The notes under the pieces are model-generated. The model was not told the origin of the DNA. It searched no databases and saw only the letters and a list, made by a program, of their open reading frames with translations. A program made the translations under genes and the position numbers. This document shows positions 22,866-36,480 of a stretch of DNA of 64,000 nt, piece by piece. The number at the start of each line of letters is the position of its first letter. The stretch's first letter is position 1. The DNA is from Phytoseiulus persimilis (lineage: Eukaryota > Arthropoda > Arachnida > Mesostigmata > Phytoseiidae). The stretch lies in contig CM075102.1 of assembly GCA_037576195.1 (NCBI GenBank), positions 47,054,745 to 47,118,744 of the forward strand, given 5' to 3'.

Positions 22866-23180
22866 TCTCGGCGCTTTGTGCTGTTCATTCATTCTTTGGC
22901 TTGAAACAGAGGTTGTTCTCCGATTCTTCAGCGGCTAGATGAAGTTGCAGGAGAACAGGAGTCTTAAGGCGATTTCGCTCTCACTTCGCGGCGGCGTACC
23001 ACCATCAACGTCCGTCGTGACGCGAGCCGAACTTTATTTTGAAAGTTGAGCGGCTTCTAAAGAATGGGGCCAGGCGACCGGCAAAGCGACTGGCTCACTT
23101 TTCGAGCGCTCGACCAAACGTCGCTTACGGTGGATTTCTCCATATGCACCCCTGCATGAAAGCTTTGTGACCTGCATTAG

Positions 23181-23691
23181 GCTCGACTTCATTTTGCTGG
23201 CGGCGTTTGAGCCAACCTCAGAAACCTCAGAAAAAGTGGAACACCATACCCGCTCAGACCCGCCACGGCTCGGGGCATCAGGAGACAGGAGTGGGACAGC
23301 AACAGAGGCTCGCATCCAAGGGAGAAACGAGTTCTCGGTCGGCCCTCCGCTCGGGGAGGAGACGACGTGGATACATGGGATTCACGGAGAGATTGAATTC
23401 CTCCGGTACCGGCTGACCGTTATCAGCAACAAAATATCTGGAGCATTCAATGTTTCCCGTCTGAGAAAAACTCCCGTTGTTCTCTCTGAGCTGATTCCAT
23501 GCACAACATGTCTTCCCAGTCGGCAGCATTTCCAGTGTTTCGTCAGAGCCAATAGATTCGGGATGCCGGTCTGGCCGCCTGCCCGCTTGACGCCGAGTCG
23601 TTCGGATGGAACCGAAGCATTGGTCTCGAGAATTCTACATCGTCAGGGTTCGTCTCGTTCCGTGGTGGTGGCTGCCGAACGGCGACCCTAA
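23181..23691 (+). CDS. Candidate terminal exon, 170 codons
   Basis: After CTGCATTAG the frame stays open to TAA at 23691 with GC-rich third positions. No ATG near the beginning, so this would be a 3' exon. Contains CTTCLPSRQHFQC. A separate open frame follows at 23928-24338. Not recognised. Confidence 0.3.
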
Positions 23692-24760
23692 TGAAGCGAT
23701 GTCATGCCTGCCAGACACGGTGCGAGATAGTCTTTCTTGAGTTCGCCGGTCGAAATTATCGACGAGCGAGATCGCCGCGGATGTCTACAGCGATGGCCAT
23801 CACGCGCGGGAGCCTTCAATATTCGGGCGTTCATTATGAAATTTATCAGGTAGTCCCGTCCCGGGCTCGTTTCTCGAGTTCTTCTTTGGTACCTAGAGAA
23901 GTAGCCGCGGTCTGTTCCTGAAACCGTGTGGTTGCTATCCCGAAAAAGTCTTCTCGCCTGATCCGAGATTCCGCCGCGAGGGAAAAGCCAATTCGTCGAC
24001 ACAAAACTATTGGCGTGTGGAGAACGCACGAGCAGGCGCGCATGATGATGAATATGAATCAGTTGGACTTCGGGAGCTTTCACGTGGAATGTAATTGTTC
24101 TACCTTCCGTGCAACCATCATCGCTTACAGCCGTCTACCGACGGCCGCATATGCCAGCAAACTGAGCCATGTTCGCGTTCGTCTCAATGTGCTTATTTTA
24201 TTATGCGATCGACGCGAATCAGAAGGGGCGCCATCAGTTTATGACCGAACTTCTGCAGTGATACGGATCGTTGCCATGGGTTTTTGCTTCGAGAACATCA
24301 CGTCTGTCTGCTGCCCGGGAACATTTCCAGCGAGATAAGGGCCCTTCTCGCCGTCGCCGCATCAGACTTCTCTCAGATGATCATCAGTTGTAGCTCCTTT
24401 ACGGTCACCCCAGTGCAATAGTTGCGGAGAGAGGACGAACGAACGTCTCGACGAACAGCGGAGAGCCTCTGGAGGCGCGCGACTTTCTCCCGCAGTAATT
24501 ATCATGCCGTCAAATTCTAATGAAAGATACTCAAACGTATGCAGAACGGTGTCGCCGCTCGTTTTGTTTCTCCGGGGTTAATTCCACGTAGTTCCTCTTC
24601 ATTCTCCTCCCCTATCACGATTGTCTGCATTCTAAGTGGGAGGATCCCCGCGAATCCCAAATGCTCATGATCACGACTCATCCGCCTCCAACGGCTTAAT
24701 TGCGCTTCGGGCCACAAAGAACACTCCGAGGTCGTTCCCTTTTCTTTTGTTTCAAAGCAG

Positions 24761-25299
24761 ATGAGTGAATTCTCTGCAACCGTTCAACTAATAGAAGCTC
24801 TTACTGTCCTGATTGCGAGTACACCGATACAAAGCCATCAGACAAGAAGCAACTCATCTGCAGAGCCTTCGGCCTTCCTGAATTCCTTCTCCGCCAGCTC
24901 CTGCCCTCGTTCTCACCAGGGCGCCCGACGCGATTTGAGGGGCGCTGAGCTGACACGTTGGACCACGAGAGTTCTGGCCGACCGCCGCAACACAACTCAA
25001 CGGGTCTGGGAGATGGGTGGCTGTTGCTGTTTATCGCAGGGAAAGAAAAAAACGGCGTTGAAAAGCCCGTGATGATGTCGCTAGAGGCTAGGAGTCCAAC
25101 TAGCGATCCCGCCGTAAAACAGCGGTTCCCGGCGAGATTGTCGAAAAAGACATTCTCAGACAGCCAGGGATCCGTATCGCCGCCCCGGGCGACGCAACTT
25201 CCGTGGTGCAGAGGGTCGCTCTGGTTCTCACTCCGAAAGCGAAGCCCATCGTCTTCGGAACTAGGACAACTACGGGGTGCGAACCTGGTGGATGAGTAA
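24761..25299 (+). CDS. Candidate coding region, two frames
   Basis: An ATG directly after a strong acceptor (TTTTGTTTCAAAGCAG) opens 103 codons to 25072. An overlapping frame continues to 25299 with a Ser/Pro/Arg-rich sequence. A splice joining them is plausible but not identified. Not recognised. Confidence 0.22.
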
Positions 25300-25472
25300 C
25301 TTCACGTGGCGCAGTCTAAGGTTTTCCCTCCGGCTGTGTCACCCTCATCGATCGGCCCCGCTCATGACCGAGCGATCCCCCGAAACTGTTCCAATTCATC
25401 AGGACATGCCTCTGTGTCTAGATGAGCGTCGGAGAGCGCCGCCCCCGTCGCCCAACTTTCCAGCACGATGTC

Positions 25473-26803
25473 CTATTCCCTTAATTCTGCCGGGCCGTGG
25501 AGAACTACGTCGAGTATTTTGCTATCGGATGATCGTCGACCACCGTTCGACAGGTAGACGTTGGGGGCCAGTGGAACGCCTGATGTGGCACTGCTTGTCA
25601 CGTACTCGATGTTCCGTGCCCCCATGGTAATAACCATGATCGACGGCAAACACCGGAGTCGACATGAACGCAGGTCAACACAGGAAGTGCACACTGCGCT
25701 CGTCCTCGCCGCTCTCTTCCTTTCGGCGGTGGAGCCGTCGCCGCCTCCCGATTTCTGAACGAATTCTTGAGCTCTCTGAGATTCTGAAATTGTTCGAACG
25801 CCACCCAGGTCGGGAGCGTTACCGCGACATTCTTGTCGTGAATCTGGGTAATGATGTCGCGGAAATGTTTGGAGGGGATACGAGAAACGTGAACCCGGTT
25901 TCCCTGGAAACCCTCCACATTGAATGGAACGTGATCATGGCCATCGGCTCACGGGCGAGCGGTCGTCCGGTAGAAGTGGAACGCGCCCTCCTCAAGAGTG
26001 CACAAATACGGCGCCTCCTGGGCAAGACTACCGCATCGGATTCACTTGGTTCTGAATTAACAATGCGGATGCGCCGTACTTTTTATTCCCATCCAATCAT
26101 GACTCTGGCCTATCCAGCCGAAAGTTCCCCTTTCAAAAGAAGAGACGACTGAAAGGGAGCAGAAACCTTCGTCGCTGCTGTGCACCGGAGAATTCTCCGC
26201 GGCGGGGGATTGATATGCCAGTGGACGAATTCCTCCCGAACAATTTGCATAAACCGCCGCCTGGACGTCGGCGTACTCTTTCCGGCCGCGTTTTGATGAA
26301 TCGGAGTCCAAACTGATGGAGTTGCGAAATTCCGAGGAGCGGAGCTGGATTCGATCCCGAACGCCACGCAGAGAGTCGATGAGGGAGGGGAGGGGGGAGG
26401 AGGGGGTTCTCTCATCCACCGTAAGAGGATGCGCTTGAAATGACTGCGTGGTGACGATCGTATCGAGCGGAAGGGTGGCGAGAACGGTGACTACGTCGTC
26501 AGCGCTTCGGTGGAGTACAGGTCGAATCCACGCGGCTGTGACCGCCAGCTTTGAGACTATAAATACAATGAGAAAACGATTGACGGCGGATGCCGTCAGG
26601 AGACAGCGTCCATTAGTGGATCCATCGAGCTCAACGTAATTCCGACGCCCTGGTGAATCAGCAAACCGGGAGATCGAGAGTTCCCGCCAACTTGATCCTG
26701 TGGCCTCGACCCAGCAAAACGAAACGACCGTTATTGATTCGTTCATCCGCGACGCACGACTTGCTACGTGTATCTTGCGCGTTTTCCCTCCGGAGAATTT
26801 CAT
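25473..26803 (-). CDS. Candidate membrane-protein gene, several exons
   Basis: A 248-codon - strand frame (26803-26057, ATG start) has GC-rich third positions and one hydrophobic helix (RFLIVFIVSKLAVTAAW) between a basic N-terminal part and a Ser-rich region. Further - strand frames with coding-like composition follow at 26025-25819 (Arg-rich), 25918-25700 (TLPTWVAFEQFQNLRELK) and 25694-25473 (ends GPAELRE, TAG). Acceptors such as TTGTTAATTCAG and AGGGTTTCCAG are present, but I could not find one set of introns joining all four in phase. Confidence 0.35.
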
Positions 26804-27113
26804 GGCTCGCTCGTCGGGACTGAGGGACGTCTACCGGAGCGTGAAGCTGCCGCATCGAGATGGTAATTTCTCTGAACTCGCCGAGCGTTCCCTACGGCAT
26901 CGATCTTCTCACTCAGTAGTGGCTATGCCGCAGGAGAAACATCCCGTTCCGACGTAGGAATTTCCCAAGCTTCCGTGACAGTGGAAGCGATGGTGGAACT
27001 CGTTCGAAAGCCGGGCGTGCCGTTGAGAAACAGCCGCGGCAAAATGGTCGTAACTATATGCGAGAAACTTTGCACTTTCAGAGTCCTATTTCACGCGATC
27101 AGGGTTTCCAACT

Positions 27114-27128
27114 GGGGGGGGGGGGGGG
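27114..27128. repeat. Poly-G run
   Basis: Fifteen consecutive G, the opposite-strand counterpart of the poly-C tracts; a possible end of a mobile fragment. Confidence 0.8.
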
Positions 27129-28016
27129 CTTACGTTGCTAATGGATGGCGGAAACTGGAGTATCGGCAAAAATCGCAGCAGATGGGATTCAAATAGATTC
27201 TGCGACGGATCGGATGAAACATCGAGCATCAGGCTTTTCGCAACGATCGTCGTTTGCTTGAGCCGCACTTCCGCCTCGGTTTTCGGAGACGCTCAGCTGA
27301 GGTTCTGGAGCTCTCGTTCGTTTCTGAAGCTAAGGTTCTCACTTCGTTCCCTGCTCCATGAGCCGCGAGGCCGGATGGAAAGGATGAATTTGGAGATTAT
27401 CGTCGTAAAAATGGTTGAGTTTGTCCTGATATCGTCCGAACGTTCTCCAGCACGTCAGAGAATGTGATAAATAATTCATTGTAGACGTCTCAACATCTTG
27501 AAGCTGGATAATCCGGCAGATATATGATAGACTCCGATCGATTTATCAGTTGTCGCGCGACTTTCGCTGGACAGGGACGTTTGTCATGATCCGGTCAGCG
27601 AACGAGTGGGCCCGTCGAGAACGGTTCTCTGTCGAATTCACTTTCGAAGATTCCGACGTGACAGGAAGAAATGGTCCGATTGCGCACCATAACGTAACAA
27701 ACGCTCATGTCTGTGCGGCAAATTATACACTACTATGTCGACCCTTCGGCGTCGTTAATCGTGTGTCGAAGGGTGGAGCACAGTCCATTTTGGCTCGCGC
27801 AGGACCGAGATCAAGGAAGCAGGAAAGGAAGAGAACGCTTTGATAATAACTCGGCGGGATTTGCTCTTTCCTCGCCTTTTCTTCCGCTTCGAATCATTAC
27901 CGGCGTGGTCATCACTGCCAACCCCACGTGAATAAGCCGTTGTCGACCATTGCACTTCGATTGCGATGTCGGACAGTGCTGTGCATTAACTCGAGAACAT
28001 CCAGCGTGTAGACGCG
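27129..28016. other. No supported gene
   Basis: Short open frames on both strands without paired splice sites or family motifs. Confidence 0.4.
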
Positions 28017-28036
28017 ATATATATATATATATATAT
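28017..28036. repeat. (AT)n microsatellite
   Basis: Ten uninterrupted AT units. Confidence 0.95.
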
Positions 28037-28243
28037 GTATTCCACTAAAGCAAATCACATCCACAGCTGGAAGGAGCCCCCGAGTGATTTTCTGTTTCAT
28101 GTGTTCGTCAAAAACGCCCGCGTCTCGCGTGTGCTAAAATGACTTTCGAAACGCATTTCGTGTCCCAAAGGTCATGTGATCGATACGAGGCGACTGGTCG
28201 AGATTCCCTATGGATTGAAGGTTTCCGGCTCCGCTGCTAGTCT

Positions 28244-31200
28244 TTGCGTTGCTCCGCTCAGCTAGTGCGCCAAACCTCACCGGTGGTCAATAGAGCTCAC
28301 GGACGTTCCGCACTTTGCATGGACGAGAGCTCCCATGCGACGACGACGACGACGGGGGTGAGAAGCGGTCGTTTGAAGGCCGAACAGCCAGACCGTGCCC
28401 CGCATATTGGGAGCTGTTGTGTCATATCGCTTCATTTGCTCGTTGGCTGCCCGCTAGGTCAGTTGGCCGGTCGGTGGGCCACTTCAACCGTTCGTTGGGT
28501 GATGTTCACTTCTGCGGACAGCGAGCCAGCCAGGCACGCGGGCGGGCGGGCCGGCGGGTCGCATGGCCAGCGAGCGAACGCACCGCCGTATGACACGAAC
28601 TTATCAGGGAGTGCCGTCCAGCTGATCGGCAGATCATCGAAGTGAAACAAATCCGGAGTGGCTCGCAGTGATTCGTTCCATAGAGAGTATCGAGCCGTTC
28701 CTGCCGCTTCGAGCACCCTCCTCGGCAATCGGTGTCCATCGACAACAATGACTTTCCCTGACACCGAAGAGTAGTCACTGTTAAACTGGGACATCGACTC
28801 GCGGAGCATGGGAAGTCAGATCCCAACTGTTTACGTCACCCCATGGCTGATTGTAGAAGGCTTTGAAGTGAGTTCCCATCAGGTAGATTGTTCGGAAATT
28901 CTCCCCACGGGTTCATTGCTTCGGGGCACGTCAGCGTCGCTGGACCGGGCGTGGATTTCGGTGAGAGTACGCAGCTCGCAAAGGGCTGCGTGGTTGTGTG
29001 ATCGTGGGTTCGACGCCTCATTGTCACCCCCCCCCCCTCCCCCATCAACTGGAGTAAATATGAAATCAATGTTGGCTGCACGGCCAGTGGGCAAGGAGAC
29101 TCTGGGCCAACCACTGCGTGTACGTGGACGGAGCAGACTGCTGCCTGGCCAGAGGCACAGGACGAGATATCTCTGATCGGAACGGAAGCGACCATTGTGG
29201 TCAGCAAAGCTGTGTCCTGAAAGTATTTTATTGTTGTTGGTGCTCCTCGGTATCCTCCTACTTATTCTCTCGCCGCTTCTGCTATTGCCTCCCCTCCGCC
29301 ATTCGTTGGTAGTCTGTGAGGAGTTCCAGCACAGCACTCTGTGCTTTTTCTGGCCGACTTCTGACACTCACATGCGAAGGCGGGAATTCCCGCGAGAACT
29401 TCCGGCGCCTTCCTCTGCCAACGGTCCAGTCCGATTTGGGAGAGCTCTAGGCGGGGCGGGAAACAAAACGGGTCAACTTGTGCCGTTCCACCGCTCTTAC
29501 CTGAATGTTCGAGCTTTCCTATACGTCGGAGAGCGGAGGATTCTCCAGGAACGATTCGGACGTTCCTATCAGCCTGAGAAGCTCCCTCGTCCTTCCCGGC
29601 ATAGTCGATCACGAGCGTAGGCCATAACATCGATGTTGGTCATTGGTTACAGAGTTCGGCAACTAGCAGTGGATCCTTGACTAGGATCTCCGATTCCGAA
29701 GATGAAGAGCGGCGGGAGCGCAGTGCAGCCGACCTGAGCTCGTCCGGCGGATGCTTGCCCTCCGCTTCAGCGGACCAGACACGCAGATCTCCAAACAACA
29801 CCCCAGGTTGGTGATAACCTCCTCTCCCATTTCCTAGAAGGCTTATTCTCACTCGGTGGATCTCTCGAATTTCCTCAGAGGAATCAAGCATGGATTATCC
29901 TCCAGACGGTAGGCTGGAAGTAGCTGAAGATTAACGACTGGATTCATGCAGTAGCCCGGCAAGCCTCAAGTGAGCTTCTTCAACGTCTTATTGAACGTTC
30001 CTTGTCCTCAATGGGAGCATACCCCATTCTAGCGGACAGAGTTCCGCTTACCATAGAGGTGCATCGTTTCGGAATATGGTTCTGTTAATCAGAGGGTCGA
30101 GGCAAAATACTTGTCTTCAAAGTTCGGGGTTCTCGTCGGAAGGGAGGAGCGCATCGAGTCACTCAAAACGGTCAAAGCCATCGGTCAGATTTCAACATGA
30201 AGCTCGAAAAGTCGATTTCGCGCCCCAGAACGTGACGGGGCGAATGTTCCCTCCTCGATAACGTATGCATGGACAGGTTTCTGAATGTTCGATTCGAGCG
30301 AACGCGAGTTACGCAGAGCCCCTCCGTGATTCACTCCAGAGGTCGATACTAGATCCCAAATGATCGTCAGCGATGGAAAGATGCTCCATGGCGATGCTCC
30401 GGAAAGCTTGGGCAGTCATCAGCGTGATTCCCAAGACGCAATATCGCCAAGATATCTGTGTAGCGAGACACGTGGATCACACGGAAAAATTAGCTGCAGT
30501 CGATTCCTCGACTCAAATCGACGGCTGCACGAGTACCGAGTCGTGATCGAGACCAGTTTGCTGTTCCGTTTGATGAGGCAGAGGTTTCAGCCCCACGAAT
30601 AGGTCCTCCAAGAGGCGCGGGCTTTCATGCATGGTAATGAGTCTGCTTAGCAGCGGTCAGGGAATTTCATCAGGGATTCAGAACAGAGCACGCCAAATCG
30701 AGCTCTTAAATAAGTGTCGTAGCCAACGTGATTCAGTTCAACACCGCGTCCAGCTGTTTCTGAAGCGGAGAACGAGGTTTCGTGTACGCCATCTTGAAAG
30801 GGCCTCTCCCCATAGAGGGACGGCCTCCAATAGAAAAGCCCCTCTGAAATCGGAGTGAAGGGCTGCTTGGAACAATAGAACGTCAAACCCTGACAGACGA
30901 GCTCTCCACGAGGGGTTTGGAGCGATGGAAGTACGGCAGTGTGCCGCAACAGTCTATCACTATGAAACAGCAGTATCTTGGATTATTGTCCGCCCTCACT
31001 CCCTGTCGAGGCTCTAGTCTGGTTCCGAGAGAAACTTGCGATTTTCTGGGAACAACATGAGGTGCGCACTTGACAGCAGAGGGGGTGCGGAACTCCGTCA
31101 TCAGACAAGACCCACAGAACGAGCGATGGTTCAGATTCGAATCGATTAACTACGGAAATCGCCGTCTGTATGGATATCGGCGGGGGAAGGTCGGTCTCAT

Positions 31201-33149
31201 CAAGAAATCATTACCTTTTAAGGGCAATGTGAGGCACCGCAAACGTCCAAAGGTGGATCCTTTGGACGAGCCGCCCTGGATAGACAATGGAAAAGATTAT
31301 TCCACAGTAACTCCCAAGTAAGTTTCAAGGACCCCGTAAGCATATAATGGCGCGCATGGTGCTCAGGTCATGAGATGAGAGGTAAATCGGATTGACTCCC
31401 TTTCACAGGACCGGAGGGATGAAAAATTCGCAGGGGAGTCGAAGGCCAGCCAGGAGAAAAATCCTCGTGACCGGAAGCAGGAGATACTCAGCAGTGAGCT
31501 CTACGTAAGTTCGATTCTCGAGTCTGATCCTAGCACGCCCCTCAGTGATAGAGACCCGACGATTACTTTTTTTCCCGTAGAATCTATATCGACACAGCGA
31601 ACCTCTTCAGATAGTGAGTTGAAGTGCCACGTTCTTCCGAACACAAGCTGTCCTGGAGGATGACTCGAAAACCCAGTTTTCCTTGGCGTCGCTTCATAGC
31701 CTGATCAACAATCTGCAAGATGGTACCAAACTCACGCCTTCGCGGCTCAGGCTCATGATTCTATGGTGCTTTGAGACGCAATGAATTCGATTCGGCGTTG
31801 AAGGAGTTTGTTGAAAACTTGGCGTCCCCTCTTCCCTTCCGTTCACGAGTGGGGGCGGCTGACATGGGGCGTCTGTTCACTGAGCACAGCTCGACTCGGG
31901 AGGAATGGACCTTTTTCCCCCATTACTGGAGGTGGAATATGACAGTGGTGAACTCTCGATTCTCGGAGCAAGGCATCGAACGCTGACGTGAGAGTCGCTG
32001 CTTGTTGATTCCCTGAATCCGACAGCGGAAACGAGCAGACCTCGCTTCTGGGTCTGTGCGACTTGGCACCCCTCCAAAAGCTTGCTGCTGCCCTTGAGTT
32101 GTCCAAGTCATCGGGACAAATTGCATCGATTCAGACTGTCACACAAAAGATCACTTTATGCCAGTTCGCTCTAAATGCAAGATACCCGTCGATACCAGCA
32201 TATTCATGAGCGGCTCCAATAGGCTTCCCGTCTCGAGGCAACATTTCGATAAACTTGAATTCATCACCGGCCGTCGTCTGATGTCGCACATCACTCAGAG
32301 CTCCTGTCTGGCGCGGTTCCCTCATCGCCTGATTGTCCCTCCATAGACCGCGAACGTTTTTGTCTAGCTGACGGGAAATTCTTTAGCGTGGTGCTGCTGA
32401 GAGCATCTTGTGCGCTCGCCGGACGACTCGATACTAACACGGGTGTGCTGAGATTGACTTGCAATCGAATCCGGGGAATCGAGACCTTCAATATTCGACC
32501 AGTCCCCATGAAGAGGTCGGTTCGGCTAATCATCCAACGGAGAATCGTAAACCATCCTCAGGAGACTCGGCAAAGTATTTTTCCCTCCGGCCAAAGGTGC
32601 GGAATCACCTCGTACGAAAATTCCTCGAACGTCTCGGGTTGAAAAAAGCGACGAGTTAGAGGATCGAATGAACGACTCCCTCCCGCTTCCCGTACCTACC
32701 GCATCGAGTTCATCGGATAATTTATTTCGGTTCCCCTCGAAAATGACGATAACGCTCGAGAGATGTCTCCTGTCCTGTGACGAGTAATTTGCGACATCCT
32801 CCCAGAGCCAATCTTGCTTTCGAAGCCATTGCTGCAGAAAAGGGAACGAAGGATTACGTTCCGTTTCACTCTCGGCCTTTAATATCGACGGGGAGTTTGA
32901 GTGGACGAATGCTTTCCGCCTAAAAACGCATTAGAAATAATTGGCTTTGGCGGAGGCGTGCAGCATCCGTCGTTGGAAATACTTCCGAGGGAACTTTGTG
33001 AAGTCTACAGAAGCTGCCCGAATTGAACGACGCCAACAGAACGTCTCGTATCGAGCCGCCACGGATTGAGATCAGGATTCGATAATAAACATCTGTCAAT
33101 TATATTATAGATTATTATTCACTGGATATCAGATTGACAACACACCCAC
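28244..33149. other. Unresolved region
   Basis: Many open frames of 60-160 codons on both strands, none with a recognisable domain. Noted: a poly-C run near 29028, GCGGGC-rich sequence near 28540, and a + frame at 31771-31986 with mixed composition ending TGA. Nothing strong enough to call as a gene. Confidence 0.4.
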
Positions 33150-33524
33150 ATGCAACGTCTCCAACAGCGAGGAACGGATTGTTTCCATGAAAATAGCCCG
33201 TCGGATATGCTCGAGGCCCGGGAGTTTAGAGAACCTTCTTCCTTCCGGAGTTGGGATGAGACTTACGTAGGGAAAATTGGGAAATTTTTATTTCCCGGAT
33301 CTGTCAGCGGAGCCCCCTTGACGCAAGGGGCGCCCTCGTATCTTTCGCGACATCGAGAGCGGAAGGCCCAACTGAGAAACCTCGAACGTCGCCACTGCAC
33401 TCAATCCGTTCAGAGCCACGAATTTGTGCTGTCAAGTGGATCCATTTCGACGTCTCACTCCAAACAGACTCCTTCGGGAGAAGATATAGGGGACGCACTC
33501 GAAATGTTTCCGTATTGGCGTTGA
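33150..33524 (+). CDS. Candidate single-exon ORF, 124 residues
   Basis: ATG to TGA, hydrophilic with a C-terminal acidic stretch (GEDIGDALEMF). No transmembrane segment or motif. Upstream 200 bp is AT-rich (TATATTATAG), which could be promoter or intron. Not recognised. Confidence 0.3.
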   Translation: MQRLQQRGTDCFHENSPSDMLEAREFREPSSFRSWDETYVGKIGKFLFPGSVSGAPLTQGAPSYLSRHRERKAQLRNLERRHCTQSVQSHEFVLSSGSISTSHSKQTPSGEDIGDALEMFPYWR

Positions 33525-34976
33525 TCTAGGCTCTCTCGAACTGCCCTAGTAGCGGCCCTTGTTGGTCCTGATCCGATCAGTTAGAAGTGCTTCATGAACA
33601 GAATGAAGTCTTCAAACATCTGTATTAGCCCGGCTGCTCGAAGAAGGAATGAACCCACTTGAACGGTGGCGCCATCAACGGGCTGCAGCAGAATTATTCC
33701 GATGAGGAAAAGTTTTTTGGGTCAACTTCTGTGTGCGTGTTCATCAAAGTCGCAGCGGATGTTCGAGACATGAAACATTGTGGGGAGGGGATCAATGTTG
33801 CCAAGCTCCTCCAGGACATCTCGGAAGCGCCGGATACGACGCGTTTGAAGACGTGAAGACGGAACCACTGATCAGATTCCCACTTTTTATGACAACGCGC
33901 TGCGTGGGGCAGCGGATTAGGGATCGTCGATGGCACCCATGCTCAGGTTGAATGGTATTTCGAGTGTGGGGTTCAATGATGCTGGAGATCTTCTAAACCG
34001 TCACCGTCTCTAACCCGATTCCGTCGACACTGTTGTGCAGGACTGGTTCAGAATATGGAAGGGTGTCAAACTCGATACGAAACTCCATGACTGAACTGGT
34101 GTGTGAGAATCGTTGGAAGATGATTTGAAGAGCCTGAAATTCTCGCGTATTCCACTTTTCACGATCAAACAAACGATCGATAAACGGTTCGATCGAAGGA
34201 CAGATTTATGGATGACGCATGATCAAAACGAGAACGGAGTGATTTACGCCAGAGACCTATGTTGCGAAAAGATTGATGCCTGAACTTTCGAGCCCTGCAG
34301 ATGCCCACGACAGGACACTTTTGTCACCGGAGGCAAATTCCTTTGAGATACACTTCAGCAAGACACGCTGACCACGGGATTTCCGCTCCGTCGAGCTGCA
34401 CTCAAAGCTTGGATACCCAGAGGCGCCTTACAACGAGAATTTCAACGATGCGCCCGAAGAATCATCGATGTCTCAGGCACAAGACGTAGTCCTGGTCAAG
34501 GATATGAGTTGGACGTGTGCGTCACCGGAAAGCTTGAAGCAATAGATCCCCGCCACAGGGCTCTCGTGGAGCTAAACCTCTTAAAGACATCCGAGGTAGA
34601 GCAGACTCGAATCACAGCGTTCGTTTCCGGCCGTTTTCCGCGCTTCTCCGTGAGCTTTCACTGCAAGATCCGACTTCCCAGCGTCGAAAGGTGCGAAAAT
34701 CCAAACAAAAACGCTGTCTGGTTACTCGCCCACACCTCGTGGCAGAGGAGGGCAATGTACGCATGCGCACCGAGACCCCACAGCAAAACAGAGTCAGCCT
34801 TGCCCCAGTCATGTGCTCTCCTGCAAGCAGAGAGGCCGGCGTGCCTTGTGAGGCGCGTGAAGAGACTTTCTTTTCTGGTGAATGACGCTCCGTTGTCGTT
34901 CTGCCGCCACCCGACATGGTTGTCCGACCCTGTGAGTGGAATGGATGTCGTTCCGGCTGACCGTGAATCCAAGTGA

Positions 34977-36297
34977 TATAGTGGCGTTATCAGTGGGATC
35001 CTCATCGGCCGAGGTTGGGACCAAGGGCCGATAATGTAGAAGCGGCCGCTCTCGACATTGAAGCATACCAAAGGAGCAGAGATGCTGAAACGAGTTCATT
35101 CGCACATCAAAGTGCGAAAACCGGCATTCCTCGAGGTCGGCCTGTCGCAGGTAAATTATCATCCCCGAATGAGCTAGTGCCCATCAATCCTGCGAGAATG
35201 TGATTAAAGGTTCCAAATCGTCATATTTTCCCTGTGAAATCTGCATCAAGGAACGTGAGCGAGCAAGTCACGAGCTGGAGGGCGCGGAGGCTGTAAAAGT
35301 CTCGTGTCGACTCGATGCCTCCGAAAATAGTTTCAAGTTCAATAAGCTATGCGTCCCTCAACCGAGCAGAGAAGAATGGCAAGTCCCTCGCAGTGCTTCC
35401 TGGGCGGAGGCTTCGCGCTCTGCAACTACGGATTAGTTCTTCTGCCCAGTCGCCTCCTGGCCGCAGTTGATTATGTGTTGTGTATCACAGCGCTCAGCCG
35501 CTCGAGTCAACTTGTCGAACGAGTGCGCCAAGCAAATTGAGCCCGCGGTCGGCTATTGTTTGCGCGTCGGAGAATCGCGCTTCAATCGAGCCCGGGGCCT
35601 GTACAATGGCTCCTTCAGGAGACTATTAGGCCCGAGAGATCAGTGGCATGTCGGAATGGGCTCCATGGTGGGCTCATCACACCTCTGATGCCAAAGGAGA
35701 CAGCTTCGAGGAAGCGGCAACCAACTCCCAACGAAATTCATGGCGCTTCCGGTGAAGTGGCTCTCTACCGGATCATCACTCAAGCCCAGTTTCTCAGTAC
35801 CTCTGATCTTATTCCTCTCGGTTGGGGGAACCCGCTGGTCGAGGGCTGCTTTCGCCACGTGGGCGCTGTACGGCTGCTCGGAAACATATAGCTCGATGAC
35901 ACGACAATCGAACACGACCAAGGGTTTCGGGCGCCATCGGCCGATGGACTTCCTGGCGAACATCGTTTCGATTTCAGCACTGTGCTCGGGTGTTCTCTAA
36001 TTCGGGCAGCAGTTTCCACGCCATCAAGCTCATTAGAGGTTCGAGCGATTCGGTTCAAACCCCAGGGAATCGAAACCGTTCCCTACGCAGCGATTTCCAT
36101 GACGTACGAGCACTGACCCTGCCCGTACGGGCACCATTTTCGCATTATCGCCCGCCCTCCGTCAGCATCTCTTATTGCTGATGCCGGCGGCAGCGGTCAT
36201 TGGAGGGGGACGGAAAGATGATAGCCGAGCTTGTTCCAGCATATATTTCACGAGCCGTACGCGATCGTGATAGCGGTGTTGGTTGCATCATTCCCAG
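34977..36297. other. No supported gene
   Basis: Overlapping short frames only; no paired splice sites or protein motif found. Confidence 0.35.
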
Positions 36298-36480
36298 GTG
36301 AGGGAGGAACGCGAAACCGCTCTATTTCTCGCCAGATGCACAGAGTTCTTAGGTGCCCTCCTCGGAACGACCTTGTCGCATCGAGTTGCGCGGACCTCGA
36401 GAGCCGGGGCGGCGATCGTTGACTCATGCATTCGGATATATTCGGTGTTGGGCCCGCTGCCCATACGTGTGCTCTCATGA
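36298..36480 (+). CDS. Candidate terminal exon, 60 residues
   Basis: After GTTGCATCATTCCCAG the frame reads VREERETALFLARCTEFLG and stays open to TGA, with helix-like spacing. Product unknown. Confidence 0.25.
   Translation: MREERETALFLARCTEFLGALLGTTLSHRVARTSRAGAAIVDSCIRIYSVLGPLPIRVLS

Noticed and set aside
28972..29017. Second tRNA-like stretch with GGGTTCGA
   Set aside because: Spacing too short and no cloverleaf can be folded by eye.
33659..34300. Possible mariner-type transposase remnant (NYSDEEKFF and NGVIYARD segments)
   Set aside because: The resemblance to the FSDEK and RVYAR motifs is short, spread over 500 bp and in different frames; not enough to call.
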